Shown here piece after piece: positions 1-6,343 of a stretch of DNA of 11,190 bases (position 1 is the stretch's first letter; the number at the start of each line of letters is the position of its first letter). Position numbers and translations under genes: made by a program. The notes below the pieces were generated by a model that saw only the letters and a program-made list of their open reading frames with translations, had not been told where the DNA came from and did no database searches. The stretch is from Thermoplasmata archaeon (GTDB taxonomy: Archaea; Thermoplasmatota; E2; UBA202; JdFR-43), in the NCBI GenBank assembly GCA_003650975.1, contig QMSU01000016.1, positions 1-11,190 of the forward strand. The letters are read 5' to 3'.

Positions 1-77
1 ATGCCGGCAACTGAAAGGGGAGAGGAAGCATATCCCTTTGCCGGAAAATGACATTTTCTTTCGGGCACATTTGACAT
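1..77 (-). CDS. Possible divergent gene start, partial at left edge, unknown product
   Basis: An ATG on the minus strand at 77-75 opens a frame that stays open for 25 codons to the window edge (begins MSNVPERKCHFPAKGYAS). The A/T box at 95-107 reads as a TATA element on this strand too, with its centre about 24 bases before the ATG, the same spacing as the leaderless genes elsewhere in the window. The fragment is too short to recognise and such a short open frame can arise by chance. The plus strand over the same bases also has an open frame (2-127), so coding on either strand is uncertain. Confidence 0.25.
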   Translation of the reverse strand, partial: MSNVPERKCHFPAKGYASSPLSVAG

Positions 78-94
78 TGGTGCCTACCCCTGCC

Positions 95-107
95 AAAATT
101 TTATATT
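95..107 (+). promoter_or_regulatory. TATA-like promoter element, possibly bidirectional
   Basis: The run aaaattttatatt is centred about 30 bases before the ATG at 132, as expected for an archaeal TATA box driving a leaderless or nearly leaderless transcript. No Shine-Dalgarno sequence precedes that ATG. The element is nearly symmetric and could also serve the possible minus-strand start at 77. Confidence 0.5.
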
Positions 108-131
108 CCTTCGCTCATTTCGGATGATGCC

Positions 132-563
132 ATGGAAGAGGATGAATTTGACCGGTGGGCGCGGGAGCTTGAACAGCAGATGCAGAGGGAAATAGAGAAC
201 ACTTATTCATCCATCGTCATCCGTGAATGGCTCAATCCTAGCAATATGGGGGGGATGAGAGATGCAGATGCCCATGCACGGTACACGGGCCCATGTGGGG
301 ATACCATGGAACTGTTTTTGAAAATTGAGGGGAACACCGTCACCGGGGCATCGTTCCTCACCGACGGTTGCGGGGCCACCATTGCCTGCGGGAGCATGCT
401 CACGAAGATGATTTCAGGAGAGCCAGTGGAACGGGTGCGCGGTGTAACCGATGCACACCTTCTGGAGAAACTGGGAGGACTCCCCGAGGAAAACGAGCAC
501 TGTGCCACGCTGGCGGTGAACACGCTTCATCTGGCCCTGAAGGAATGGAAGGAGAAAACATGA
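132..563 (+). CDS. IscU/NifU-like iron-sulfur cluster assembly scaffold protein
   Basis: This 143-residue cytosolic protein belongs to the IscU/NifU N-terminal scaffold family, on which Fe-S clusters are built before transfer to target proteins. All three family cysteines are visible: Cys55 in GPCGD (with the neighbouring Asp57), Cys80 in DGCGATIACGS and Cys124 in EHCATLA. An additional Cys86 lies where many IscU proteins have serine or alanine. The length is slightly above bacterial IscU (about 128 residues) because of an acidic helical N-terminus (residues 1-25). There is no cysteine desulfurase or Suf gene in the window, so it acts as a stand-alone scaffold as far as can be seen. The start is chosen because the TATA box lies at leaderless spacing. 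A YjbQ-family gene follows 33 bases downstream. Confidence 0.88.
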   Translation: MEEDEFDRWARELEQQMQREIENTYSSIVIREWLNPSNMGGMRDADAHARYTGPCGDTMELFLKIEGNTVTGASFLTDGCGATIACGSMLTKMISGEPVERVRGVTDAHLLEKLGGLPEENEHCATLAVNTLHLALKEWKEKT

Positions 564-567
564 ATAC

Positions 568-577
568 CCTTTTAAAC
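568..577 (+). promoter_or_regulatory. Probable TATA box of the yjbQ-like gene
   Basis: ccttttaaac is centred about 24 bases before the ATG at 597. That ATG has no Shine-Dalgarno sequence, so the gene probably has its own leaderless transcript despite the short 33-base gap to the upstream gene. Confidence 0.45.
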
Positions 578-596
578 CATCTTTCAATAAAACAGC

Positions 597-998
597 ATGA
601 AGGAATTCACCGTCCGCTCGGAACAAAGAAACCAGATGATTGACATCACCCGCGAGGTGCAGCGGGTGGTGGAGCATGAGGGTGTGAAGGATGGTATGGC
701 CGTCATCTACGTTCCGCACACCACGGCAGCTGTTGTCATAAACGAGGGAGCAGACCCCGATGTTCAGCGGGATATTATGGCAACGCTTCAGAAACTCATT
801 CCGGGACAAAGCGATTATCGCCACCTTGAGGGCAACAGCGACGCCCACATCAAAAGTGCACTCATCGGCTGCTCCCAGACTCTCCTTGTGAAGGAGGGCC
901 GTCTTCTCCTCGGCACCTGGCAGCATATCTTCTTCTTCGAGGGCGACGGGCCCAGAACGAGAAGGGTGTTTGTGAATGTATTCGGAAAAAGTGAGTGA
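597..998 (+). CDS. YjbQ/UPF0047 family protein (secondary thiamine-phosphate synthase-type)
   Basis: This 133-residue protein has the full YjbQ/UPF0047 signature. It includes VPHTTAAVVINE (residues 39-50, with His41 and Glu50), YRHLEGNSDAHIKS (74-87, with His76 and His84) and LGTWQHIFFFEGDGPRTR (105-122). Length matches the family (E. coli YjbQ is about 138 residues). Members are small trimeric cytosolic enzymes; E. coli YjbQ has weak thiamine-phosphate synthase activity, but the family's main role is not settled, so the thiamine function should be treated as a family label only. No thiamine genes are nearby. The ATG at 597 fits a leaderless start behind the TATA-like box at 568-577. Confidence 0.9.
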   Translation: MKEFTVRSEQRNQMIDITREVQRVVEHEGVKDGMAVIYVPHTTAAVVINEGADPDVQRDIMATLQKLIPGQSDYRHLEGNSDAHIKSALIGCSQTLLVKEGRLLLGTWQHIFFFEGDGPRTRRVFVNVFGKSE

Positions 999-1116
999 AA
1001 GAAAAGGATTGCCCATACATCATTTGATAAAAATTCCAGAATGCAGAGGTAAAAATGAATGTCACTCATATGAAAGCCACTCATGGGGGTTGGAACGGTT
1101 AATGGAATCTCTGTAG

Positions 1117-1132
1117 TTTTTTTTATTTTTTC
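1117..1132 (+). terminator. Possible T-tract terminator
   Basis: Fifteen of sixteen bases are T. Archaeal RNA polymerase often stops at oligo-T runs without a hairpin, so this may end the yjbQ-like transcript about 120 bases after its stop codon. It could also simply be A/T-rich promoter DNA for the next gene. Confidence 0.35.
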
Positions 1133-1137
1133 CGCAA

Positions 1138-1148
1138 CATATTTTATC
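1138..1148 (+). promoter_or_regulatory. Probable TATA box of the 66-residue cysteine protein
   Basis: catattttatc is centred about 23 bases before the ATG at 1166, at leaderless spacing, and the ATG has no Shine-Dalgarno sequence. Confidence 0.45.
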
Positions 1149-1165
1149 TCCGTTTCTTTTTTATC

Positions 1166-1366
1166 ATGGTCCAGTGCGAGTTCTGTCTCAACTTCGACGG
1201 CATACGCTGCATTGAACGAAAAGGCGTGAAATACGGTGCACCGGTGGATGATCCGTCCGAGGAAATCGATTGTCCCGGGTATCTCGAGAAAGGCATTGCC
1301 GGTCTTGCAGGCATGGCCATGGCAGGGAGTGATGACCTCCCTTTTTTCCTGGACGATCTCCTGTGA
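1166..1366 (+). CDS. Small four-cysteine protein, putative metal binder, unknown function
   Basis: This 66-residue protein was not matched to a named family. It has a CEFC motif (Cys4, Cys7) followed by Cys15 and Cys36 in EIDCPGYLEKG, giving four cysteines in the first 36 residues, consistent with a small zinc or iron-sulfur site (inference). The remainder (residues 42-66) is a Gly/Ala-rich stretch followed by an acidic, hydrophobic tail ending PFFLDDLL. The start is supported by a TATA-like box at leaderless distance and by the cysteine pattern lying near the N-terminus. It sits 167 bases after the yjbQ-like gene and 40 bases before another small leaderless gene. It could be a small regulatory or adaptor protein, but no function is claimed. 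Confidence 0.7.
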   Translation: MVQCEFCLNFDGIRCIERKGVKYGAPVDDPSEEIDCPGYLEKGIAGLAGMAMAGSDDLPFFLDDLL

Positions 1367-1374
1367 TGCAGAGC

Positions 1375-1384
1375 AAATTATACA
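1375..1384 (+). promoter_or_regulatory. Probable TATA box of the 36-residue microprotein
   Basis: aaattataca is centred about 27 bases before the ATG at 1407, again at the spacing of a leaderless archaeal transcript. Confidence 0.4.
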
Positions 1385-1406
1385 TAATACTCTCTGATGT
1401 TTTTAT

Positions 1407-1517
1407 ATGGAAATTGTCCCCTCGGAGGAAGTGGAGGAAACCCTCAGCGCCTGGAAGAAGAAAAAGAAGATAAAGAAAGGAGAGGATGAAGAAAAGAGAA
1501 CGCAGGGCATGGAATAA
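1407..1517 (+). CDS. Leaderless, highly charged microprotein (36 residues)
   Basis: An ATG at 1407 opens a 36-codon frame ending in TAA at 1515-1517. The product is strongly charged: an acidic N-terminal part (MEIVPSEEVEETLSAW) is followed by a lysine block (KKKKKIKK) and then an acidic/basic tail. It is the only gene candidate between the cysteine protein and hutU, and its TATA-like box sits where the other leaderless genes in this window have theirs. Codon choice is too short to judge. No family is recognised. A nucleic-acid or partner-binding role is possible from the lysine block but unproven. It may instead be an untranslated stretch; comparison with relatives would decide. Confidence 0.45.
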   Translation: MEIVPSEEVEETLSAWKKKKKIKKGEDEEKRTQGME

Positions 1518-1547
1518 TGCCTCCTCCCTTCTTTGTTGCCGTCCATC

Positions 1548-1560
1548 AAAAACCTTAAGA
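1548..1560 (+). promoter_or_regulatory. Probable TATA box of the hutUH operon
   Basis: aaaaaccttaaga is centred about 27 bases before the ATG at 1581. This spacing argues that hutU starts at 1581 as a leaderless message, not at the upstream in-frame TTG at 1533, which would place the promoter inside the gene. Confidence 0.5.
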
Positions 1561-1580
1561 CAGTGTCGGTATTACCCCAC

Positions 1581-3227
1581 ATGGAAATAAAGGCTGCTCG
1601 CGGAACCGATTTGAGGTGCAAAGGCTGGCGGCAGGAAGGGATTCTCCGCATGCTTGAAAACAATCTCGAGAATGCGGAAATGCCTGAAAAACTCATTGTG
1701 TACGGGGGGACGGGAAAGGCTGCCCGCAACTGGGAGAGCTATCATGCCATTGTGGACGCCCTGAAGGAACTGGAGGATGACGAGACACTGCTCGTCCAGT
1801 CGGGAAAGCCCGTGGGCGTATTCAAGACCAAGAAGGATGCGCCGGTGGTACTCATTGCAAACTCAAACCTTGTCCCAAAATGGAGCACATGGGAGAAATT
1901 CTACGAACTCGAAGACCTCGGACTCATCATGTACGGACAGATGACCGCAGGCTCATGGTGCTACATCGGTACCCAGGGCATTATCCAGGGAACCTATGAA
2001 ACATTTTCCGCCCTTGCACGGAAGCATTTCGACGGTACGCTCAGAGGAAAATTTGTGCTCTCAGGAGGACTGGGAGGTATGGGTGGTGCCCAGCCCCTTG
2101 CCATCAAGATGGCCGGCGGCGTCGGCCTCGTGGTTGAGTGTGACGGGCACCGCATAGACCGCCGTATAAAGTCGGGATACTGCGATGAAAGGACGGATGA
2201 CCTGGATGAGGCGCTGGAGATGGTGAAACAGGCAGTCGGCGAGGGCAGGGCCGCTTCCATAGGTCTTCTCGGGAACTGTGCGGATGTGCATCCCGAACTC
2301 ATCAAACGGGGCATCATTCCCGACGTGGTCACCGATCAGACATCGGCGCATGATGCGCTCAACGGGTATGTCCCCGCGGGATACTATGGCGACAACCTCC
2401 ATGAGGTCTTTGAGCTGCGGCGGGAGGAGCCCGAAAAATATATCAAACTCGCAAAGCAATCAATGGCAGAGCACTGCAGGGCCATGCTCTCGTTCCAGAA
2501 ACACGGTGCGGTGGTCTTCGACTATGGCAACAACCTACGGGGACAGGCTCATGAGGCAGGTGTCGAAAACGCCTTTGACTATCCGGGCTTTGTGCTGGCA
2601 TACATACGTCCCATGTTCTGCGAGGGGAGAGGGCCTTTCAGATGGCTGGCGCTCACCGGGAATCCCGATGACATACTTGCCACCGACCGGATGGTCATGG
2701 AGATGTTTCCGGAGAACAAAATTCTCACCAACTGGATCACAAAGGCGGAGAATCACCTGCCGTGGGAAGGACTGCCCGCACGTGTGTGCTGGCTCGGCTA
2801 CGGCGAGCGGGATCGATTTGCTCTCGAGATAAACCGCATGGTGAGGGAGGGTATCATCGGCCCCGTTGCCATCACAAGAGACCATCTCGATGCGGGCAGT
2901 GTGGCATCCCCCAACCGGGAAACCGAAAAGATGAGGGATGGAAGCGACGCCATTGCAGACTGGCCGCTCCTGAATGCACTGCTCAACTGTGCGGCAGGAG
3001 CCGACAACGTGTCCATTCATAACGGCGGCGGCGTGGGAATAGGTCTTTCCACCCATGCGGGCATGGTGGTGGTGTGCGATGGTACAAGAGAAACGGATGA
3101 GCGGATAAAACGCGTGTTCAAAACCGACCCCGGCCTCGGTGTGGTGAGGCATGCGGATGCGGGGTATGAGGAGGCAATTGCATTTGCGAGAAAAATGAAT
3201 ATAAAAATTCCGGAGGTGAAAAAATGA
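1581..3227 (+). CDS. hutU: Urocanate hydratase (urocanase)
   Basis: This enzyme converts urocanate to 4-imidazolone-5-propionate, the second step of histidine breakdown, using a tightly bound NAD+ as electrophile. The 548-residue protein matches the family length (about 550). Visible motifs include [12 protein letters not shown] (41-52), [11 protein letters not shown] (73-83), the NAD-binding glycine stretch [14 protein letters not shown] (161-174), [13 protein letters not shown] (343-355), the active-site cysteine region [14 protein letters not shown] (397-410, Cys403), [16 protein letters not shown] (434-449) and [15 protein letters not shown] (481-495). The frame is open upstream to a TTG at 1533, but homology begins at the ATG and the promoter spacing supports 1581. 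The classical signature FQGLPxRICW is [10 protein letters not shown] here, with the cysteine kept. The stop overlaps the start of hutH (ATGA), so the two are translationally coupled. Confidence 0.96.
   Translation: MEIKAARGTDLRCKGWRQEGILRMLENNLENAEMPEKLIVYGGTGKAARNWESYHAIVDALKELEDDETLLVQSGKPVGVFKTKKDAPVVLIANSNLVPKWSTWEKFYELEDLGLIMYGQMTAGSWCYIGTQGIIQGTYETFSALARKHFDGTLRGKFVLSGGLGGMGGAQPLAIKMAGGVGLVVECDGHRIDRRIKSGYCDERTDDLDEALEMVKQAVGEGRAASIGLLGNCADVHPELIKRGIIPDVVTDQTSAHDALNGYVPAGYYGDNLHEVFELRREEPEKYIKLAKQSMAEHCRAMLSFQKHGAVVFDYGNNLRGQAHEAGVENAFDYPGFVLAYIRPMFCEGRGPFRWLALTGNPDDILATDRMVMEMFPENKILTNWITKAENHLPWEGLPARVCWLGYGERDRFALEINRMVREGIIGPVAITRDHLDAGSVASPNRETEKMRDGSDAIADWPLLNALLNCAAGADNVSIHNGGGVGIGLSTHAGMVVVCDGTRETDERIKRVFKTDPGLGVVRHADAGYEEAIAFARKMNIKIPEVKK
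3212..3218 (+). promoter_or_regulatory. Strong Shine-Dalgarno sequence for hutH
   Basis: ggaggtg lies five bases before the hutH ATG at 3224, inside the end of hutU. It fixes the start of hutH and contrasts with the lack of such a site before hutU, as expected for an internal gene of an operon. Confidence 0.8.
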
Positions 3228-4744
3228 TAGTTTTGGACGGTTCAAATTTGACAGTAGAGAAACTGGTTGCTGTGGCACGGCATCATGAGAAGGTGGCACT
3301 TCATCCTGAAGCGCTGGAACGCATCAAAAAATGCAGGGCCATGCTGGAAAAGAAGCTCAAGGCACGGGAGATAATGTACGGCGTGAACACGGGGATAGGG
3401 GAATTTTCCGAAGTGGTGCTCACAGACGAACAGGTGGAACAGTTCCAGAAATACCTGATATACAACCATGCCGCTGGCATCGGAGACCCGGCACCCATCG
3501 AGTACGTGAGGGGGGCCATGGTGAGCAGGGTGAATGTGCATGCCCATGGTCAGTCCGGATGCCGTCCCGAGATACCGCTCACCCTCATAGAAATGCTGAA
3601 CAAGGGTGTCACACCCTATGTGTGTCTGAAGGGATCTGTTGGTGCCTGCGGAGACCTCGCACCCATGGCCCAGATGGCGCTTGTCCTCCTGGGGGAGGGA
3701 AAGGCATACTACAAGGGGGAGCTTCTGGACGGAAGGGAGGCAATGGAACGGGCGGGCATTCCAATCCCGGGATTGCAGGCCCGTGACGGACTTGCGGCCA
3801 TAAATGGCTCCAACTTACTCACTGCCATGAGCGCCATATTTCTCTACGATGCGGAGCGATGGCTGAAACAGGCAGAAATTGCCGCGGCCATGTCGCTGGA
3901 AGCTTTGAAGGCAAACATGAAGCCGTACGACGAGCGGCTTCATATCGCCAGGGGGTTCAAGGGTGCCATTCGCACCGCACAGGCAATCAATAAACTCATT
4001 GAAGGAGGGGATCTCAAGGAAGGAAGAATCAAAACGAGGGTGCAGGATGCCTACTCAATGCGCTCCACGCCACAGGTTATCGGTGCTGCCCACGATGCAC
4101 TGGAGTATGCCCGCTCACAGGTTGAAATCGAACTCAACGGCGTGGGGGACAACCCGGTATTCTTCCCGGATGAGGACCTCCAGCTTTCTGGAGCCAATTT
4201 TCAGGGATCACCCGTATCCCTGCCCATGGACATGGCGGGAGCCGCCATAACCATGGTATGCGTCATGTCTGAACGACGACTCAACCGCCTGAACAATCCG
4301 GCATTGAGCGGGGGTCTGCCCGCATTTCTCACAAAGGGGGCGGGCATGTTTTCCGGCCTCATGCTGAGTCAGTATACCGCCGACATGCTGATTGTGGAAC
4401 AGCGCATACTCTCGGCACCGGCATCAATTCAATCCATCCCTGCCGCTGCTGACCAGGAGGATTTTGTCTCCATGGGCATGAACACGGCAATTAAAAACTT
4501 CCAGATTCTCGACAATGCCTACGGTATACTCGGCATAGAATTCATGGCGGCGGCGCAGGCCCTGGACTTCCGGGAGTATAAACCGGGAAGGGGGGTGGCA
4601 AAGGCAAAGGAGGTCATACGAAAGTACGTTGACTTTCTGGATGAGGACCGGCCGCTGTATCCCGACCACACTCGAATGAAGGAGCTGGTGAAATCCTGCG
4701 AAATTTTGGAAGAGGTTGAAAAGGAAGTGGGAAGCCTTGGATAA
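3224..4744 (+). CDS. hutH: Histidine ammonia-lyase (MIO family) with Ala-Cys-Gly cofactor triad
   Basis: This cytosolic enzyme removes ammonia from L-histidine to give urocanate, the substrate of the upstream hutU product. The 506-residue protein has the aromatic amino acid lyase motifs: [12 protein letters not shown] (52-63, catalytic Tyr52), NHAAGIG (81-87), [14 protein letters not shown] (137-150), NGSN (194-197), [15 protein letters not shown] (273-287), GDNPVFF (308-314) and DQEDFVSMG (410-418). The MIO cofactor normally forms from Ala-Ser-Gly; here the triad is Ala141-Cys142-Gly143. In Pseudomonas putida HutH a Ser-to-Cys mutant is reported active, so the enzyme is probably functional. 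Phe414 replaces the usual His after QED, and NFQGSP replaces the common NFHGEP, placing it in a divergent branch. Substrate is inferred from the hutU coupling; another aromatic amino acid cannot be excluded from sequence alone. Confidence 0.9.
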   Translation: MIVLDGSNLTVEKLVAVARHHEKVALHPEALERIKKCRAMLEKKLKAREIMYGVNTGIGEFSEVVLTDEQVEQFQKYLIYNHAAGIGDPAPIEYVRGAMVSRVNVHAHGQSGCRPEIPLTLIEMLNKGVTPYVCLKGSVGACGDLAPMAQMALVLLGEGKAYYKGELLDGREAMERAGIPIPGLQARDGLAAINGSNLLTAMSAIFLYDAERWLKQAEIAAAMSLEALKANMKPYDERLHIARGFKGAIRTAQAINKLIEGGDLKEGRIKTRVQDAYSMRSTPQVIGAAHDALEYARSQVEIELNGVGDNPVFFPDEDLQLSGANFQGSPVSLPMDMAGAAITMVCVMSERRLNRLNNPALSGGLPAFLTKGAGMFSGLMLSQYTADMLIVEQRILSAPASIQSIPAAADQEDFVSMGMNTAIKNFQILDNAYGILGIEFMAAAQALDFREYKPGRGVAKAKEVIRKYVDFLDEDRPLYPDHTRMKELVKSCEILEEVEKEVGSLG

Positions 4745-4796
4745 AAATTTCACCAACCCCGCTCAGTGAATGGATTAAAAATCAGGCTGCGGTTCA

Positions 4797-5021
4797 TTAG
4801 AGGGTTTCGATGGAAAAGAATACTTCGGTGCCCCGCAGTACTTCCTGAATTCTGTCGAGCAGGTCCATCACATCGCTCATGGAAGGGTCCCGCTCCCATT
4901 CGTAGACGAAGTCGTACCTTCCCTGGATTGCCTGCAGTCCTATACCGAAGAGACGCCGTTCCACCTCTGACGGTTTTGATCCCTCGCTGCTGAACGTGAT
5001 GGTTACGTACGTCTTCATCAT
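4797..5021 (-). CDS. Small conserved-looking protein of unknown function (74 residues)
   Basis: This minus-strand gene converges on hutH, with 52 bases between the two stops. The frame extends upstream to 5093, but a TATA-like box at 5038-5049 lies about 22-25 bases before the tandem ATG codons at 5021 and 5018, so the protein most likely begins MMKTYVTITFSS or MKTYVTITFSS. The pattern of alternating predicted strands and helices (strand 3-10, helix 17-32, strand 36-43, helix 48-63, strand 65-72) suggests a small alpha/beta fold of the ferredoxin-like kind (inference by eye). There are no cysteines, signal peptide or membrane segment, so it is cytosolic. No family is recognised. It is divergently transcribed from the DUF1015 gene and may share its control. 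Confidence 0.7.
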   Translation of the reverse strand: MMKTYVTITFSSEGSKPSEVERRLFGIGLQAIQGRYDFVYEWERDPSMSDVMDLLDRIQEVLRGTEVFFSIETL

Positions 5022-5037
5022 ATTAATAATGTGAGCA

Positions 5038-5049
5038 GATATAAAAAGG
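5038..5049 (-). promoter_or_regulatory. TATA box of the 74-residue minus-strand gene
   Basis: On the minus strand this reads cctttttatatc, a good archaeal TATA match at leaderless distance from the ATG pair at 5021/5018. It lies about 22 bases from the plus-strand TATA box of the DUF1015 gene, forming a compact divergent promoter. Confidence 0.55.
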
Positions 5050-5070
5050 TATTCTGGTGCTTCATTGACA

Positions 5071-5083
5071 ATTTTTTTATAGG
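5071..5083 (+). promoter_or_regulatory. TATA box of the DUF1015 gene
   Basis: atttttttatagg is centred about 25 bases before the ATG at 5102, with no Shine-Dalgarno sequence, indicating a leaderless transcript. Confidence 0.5.
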
Positions 5084-5101
5084 CAGTTTCCATGCCCTTT
5101 C

Positions 5102-6253
5102 ATGGTTGATGTAAAAGAGTTTGCAGGGCTTCGTCCGCTGCATCCAGAAACGTTTTGCATAAAACCCTATGACGTCATCGGGGAACAGGAACTGGCCGAA
5201 CTCAGGAAAAACGAGGAGTCTGCCATTCATATGATAGTGCCGTCTGATGATGGGGACCGGTACCTGAATGCACAGCGTGCCTTTGAACGACTCAGGAAAA
5301 ATATGGTGAGGGACGAACCGTCAATGTATCTCTATGAGGAGGCGAACGACGAATTCCGCCAGAGGGGATTTATCCTCGGTGTATCGCTTGCCGATTACGA
5401 AAAGGGACTCATTAAAAAACATGAGGAGACGCGTGAAAAGCCACTGCATGACCGCATCAAACATATAGAGGCCCTCAGGGCGCATACTGGCCTTGTCTGG
5501 ACAGTGTTCAGAAGGAACGAGAAAATAAAAGAGGTAATGAATGAGATTGCCCGCGATACACCCGTATTCGATTTCGAAAAATACGGCTACCGCCACCGCC
5601 TGTGGAAGGTGAACGACGATGCCGCCATTGCTACCATCAAATCGCTTTTCAGTGATGTACCACTTTACATCGCCGACGGACACCACCGCATCGCCGCGGC
5701 ATGGCACAACTGGAAGAAGCACGGAGGAAAAGAAACGAAATATGCCATGATATTTGCCGCAAGCGATGATGAGGTGCGGATTCTCCCCTACAACCGTGTC
5801 ATCCGCACGCTGGACCACACCCGTTTCATGGACAGACTCCGGCAGAAAATGAATGTGGAGCCACTGACCGATCTTCATGAGCCGCAAAGGCATGAGATTC
5901 AGATGTATTATGAGGGAACATGGTGGAAGCTCACACCAGAGCATGTTCCCGAGGGCACGGTGGATTCTCTCGATGTGAGCATACTTCAGAAGCAGGTACT
6001 CGAACCTGTTCTGGGCATCACCGACATACGAAAGGACCCCTCCATTTTCTTTGTTGGGGGGAATGTGAGCAGGAGGGAATACGAACGGCTTGTTGACGAA
6101 GAGGGAAACGCAGCGGTCTTTTATCTGCACCCCACCTCCATTGACGAACTCGAAGCCATTGCCGATGCCGGGGAAAACATGCCGCCCAAATCAACATGGT
6201 TTGACCCAAAACTGCTCACGGGCCTCGTGTTTCACACGTTTGATGAGGGCTGA
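5102..6253 (+). CDS. DUF1015 family protein (COG4198), ParB/Srx-like DGHHR motif
   Basis: This 383-residue cytosolic protein belongs to the widespread DUF1015 family. It shows an N-terminal block with LRPLHPETFCIKPYDVIG (residues 10-27), the central KKHEETREKPLHDRIKHI (105-122) and the hallmark YIADGHHRIAAA (189-200). The DGHHR motif resembles that of ParB/sulfiredoxin-fold serine kinases such as SerK and SbnI, and COG4198 is sometimes labelled a SerK-like kinase, but the reaction in this family is not firmly established. Length is typical for the family (roughly 380-420 residues). The gene stands alone: a divergent small gene lies upstream and a secreted-protein gene with its own promoter downstream. 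No serine-biosynthesis gene is present in the window to support a kinase role. Confidence 0.88.
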   Translation: MVDVKEFAGLRPLHPETFCIKPYDVIGEQELAELRKNEESAIHMIVPSDDGDRYLNAQRAFERLRKNMVRDEPSMYLYEEANDEFRQRGFILGVSLADYEKGLIKKHEETREKPLHDRIKHIEALRAHTGLVWTVFRRNEKIKEVMNEIARDTPVFDFEKYGYRHRLWKVNDDAAIATIKSLFSDVPLYIADGHHRIAAAWHNWKKHGGKETKYAMIFAASDDEVRILPYNRVIRTLDHTRFMDRLRQKMNVEPLTDLHEPQRHEIQMYYEGTWWKLTPEHVPEGTVDSLDVSILQKQVLEPVLGITDIRKDPSIFFVGGNVSRREYERLVDEEGNAAVFYLHPTSIDELEAIADAGENMPPKSTWFDPKLLTGLVFHTFDEG

Positions 6254-6282
6254 ACCACCGTCTGTTCAAATCCTGGCAATCC

Positions 6283-6292
6283 TTAAATTATA
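6283..6292 (+). promoter_or_regulatory. TATA box of the secreted propeller gene
   Basis: ttaaattata lies about 56 bases before the ATG at 6344, predicting a short 5' leader of roughly 30 bases, unlike the leaderless genes nearby. Confidence 0.45.
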
Positions 6293-6332
6293 CAAGCGAA
6301 AAGCATAATAGGTACAACAGCATTAGTTATTT

Positions 6333-6336
6333 GAGG
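6333..6336 (+). promoter_or_regulatory. Shine-Dalgarno-like gagg before the secreted propeller gene
   Basis: gagg sits seven bases before the ATG at 6344 and supports that start, together with the signal-peptide-like N-terminus. Confidence 0.4.
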
Positions 6337-6343
6337 CGTCATC

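Larger units (their letters stand above)
999..1165. other. Intergenic region with T-rich tract
   Basis: These 167 bases separate the yjbQ-like gene from the small cysteine protein. They hold a T-rich tract at 1117-1132 (a possible archaeal terminator) and the TATA-like box at 1138-1148. A 15-codon frame at 1055 was not accepted as a gene. Nothing else was recognised. Confidence 0.5.

Noticed and set aside
1..127. Plus-strand open frames at the left edge (1-51 and 2-127) as tails of an upstream gene
   Set aside because: The longer one would end inside the promoter of the gene at 132, and neither resembles a protein I know; they cannot be told from chance.
1055..1102. A 15-codon frame (MNVTHMKATHGGWNG) after a gaggt-like site
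   Set aside because: Too short, no promoter, and the region between 999 and 1165 otherwise looks non-coding.
2535..3299. A 254-codon minus-strand frame opposite hutU
   Set aside because: It lies wholly opposite the conserved hutU and hutH coding sequence and has no family features; it is a by-product of the codon use of the real genes.
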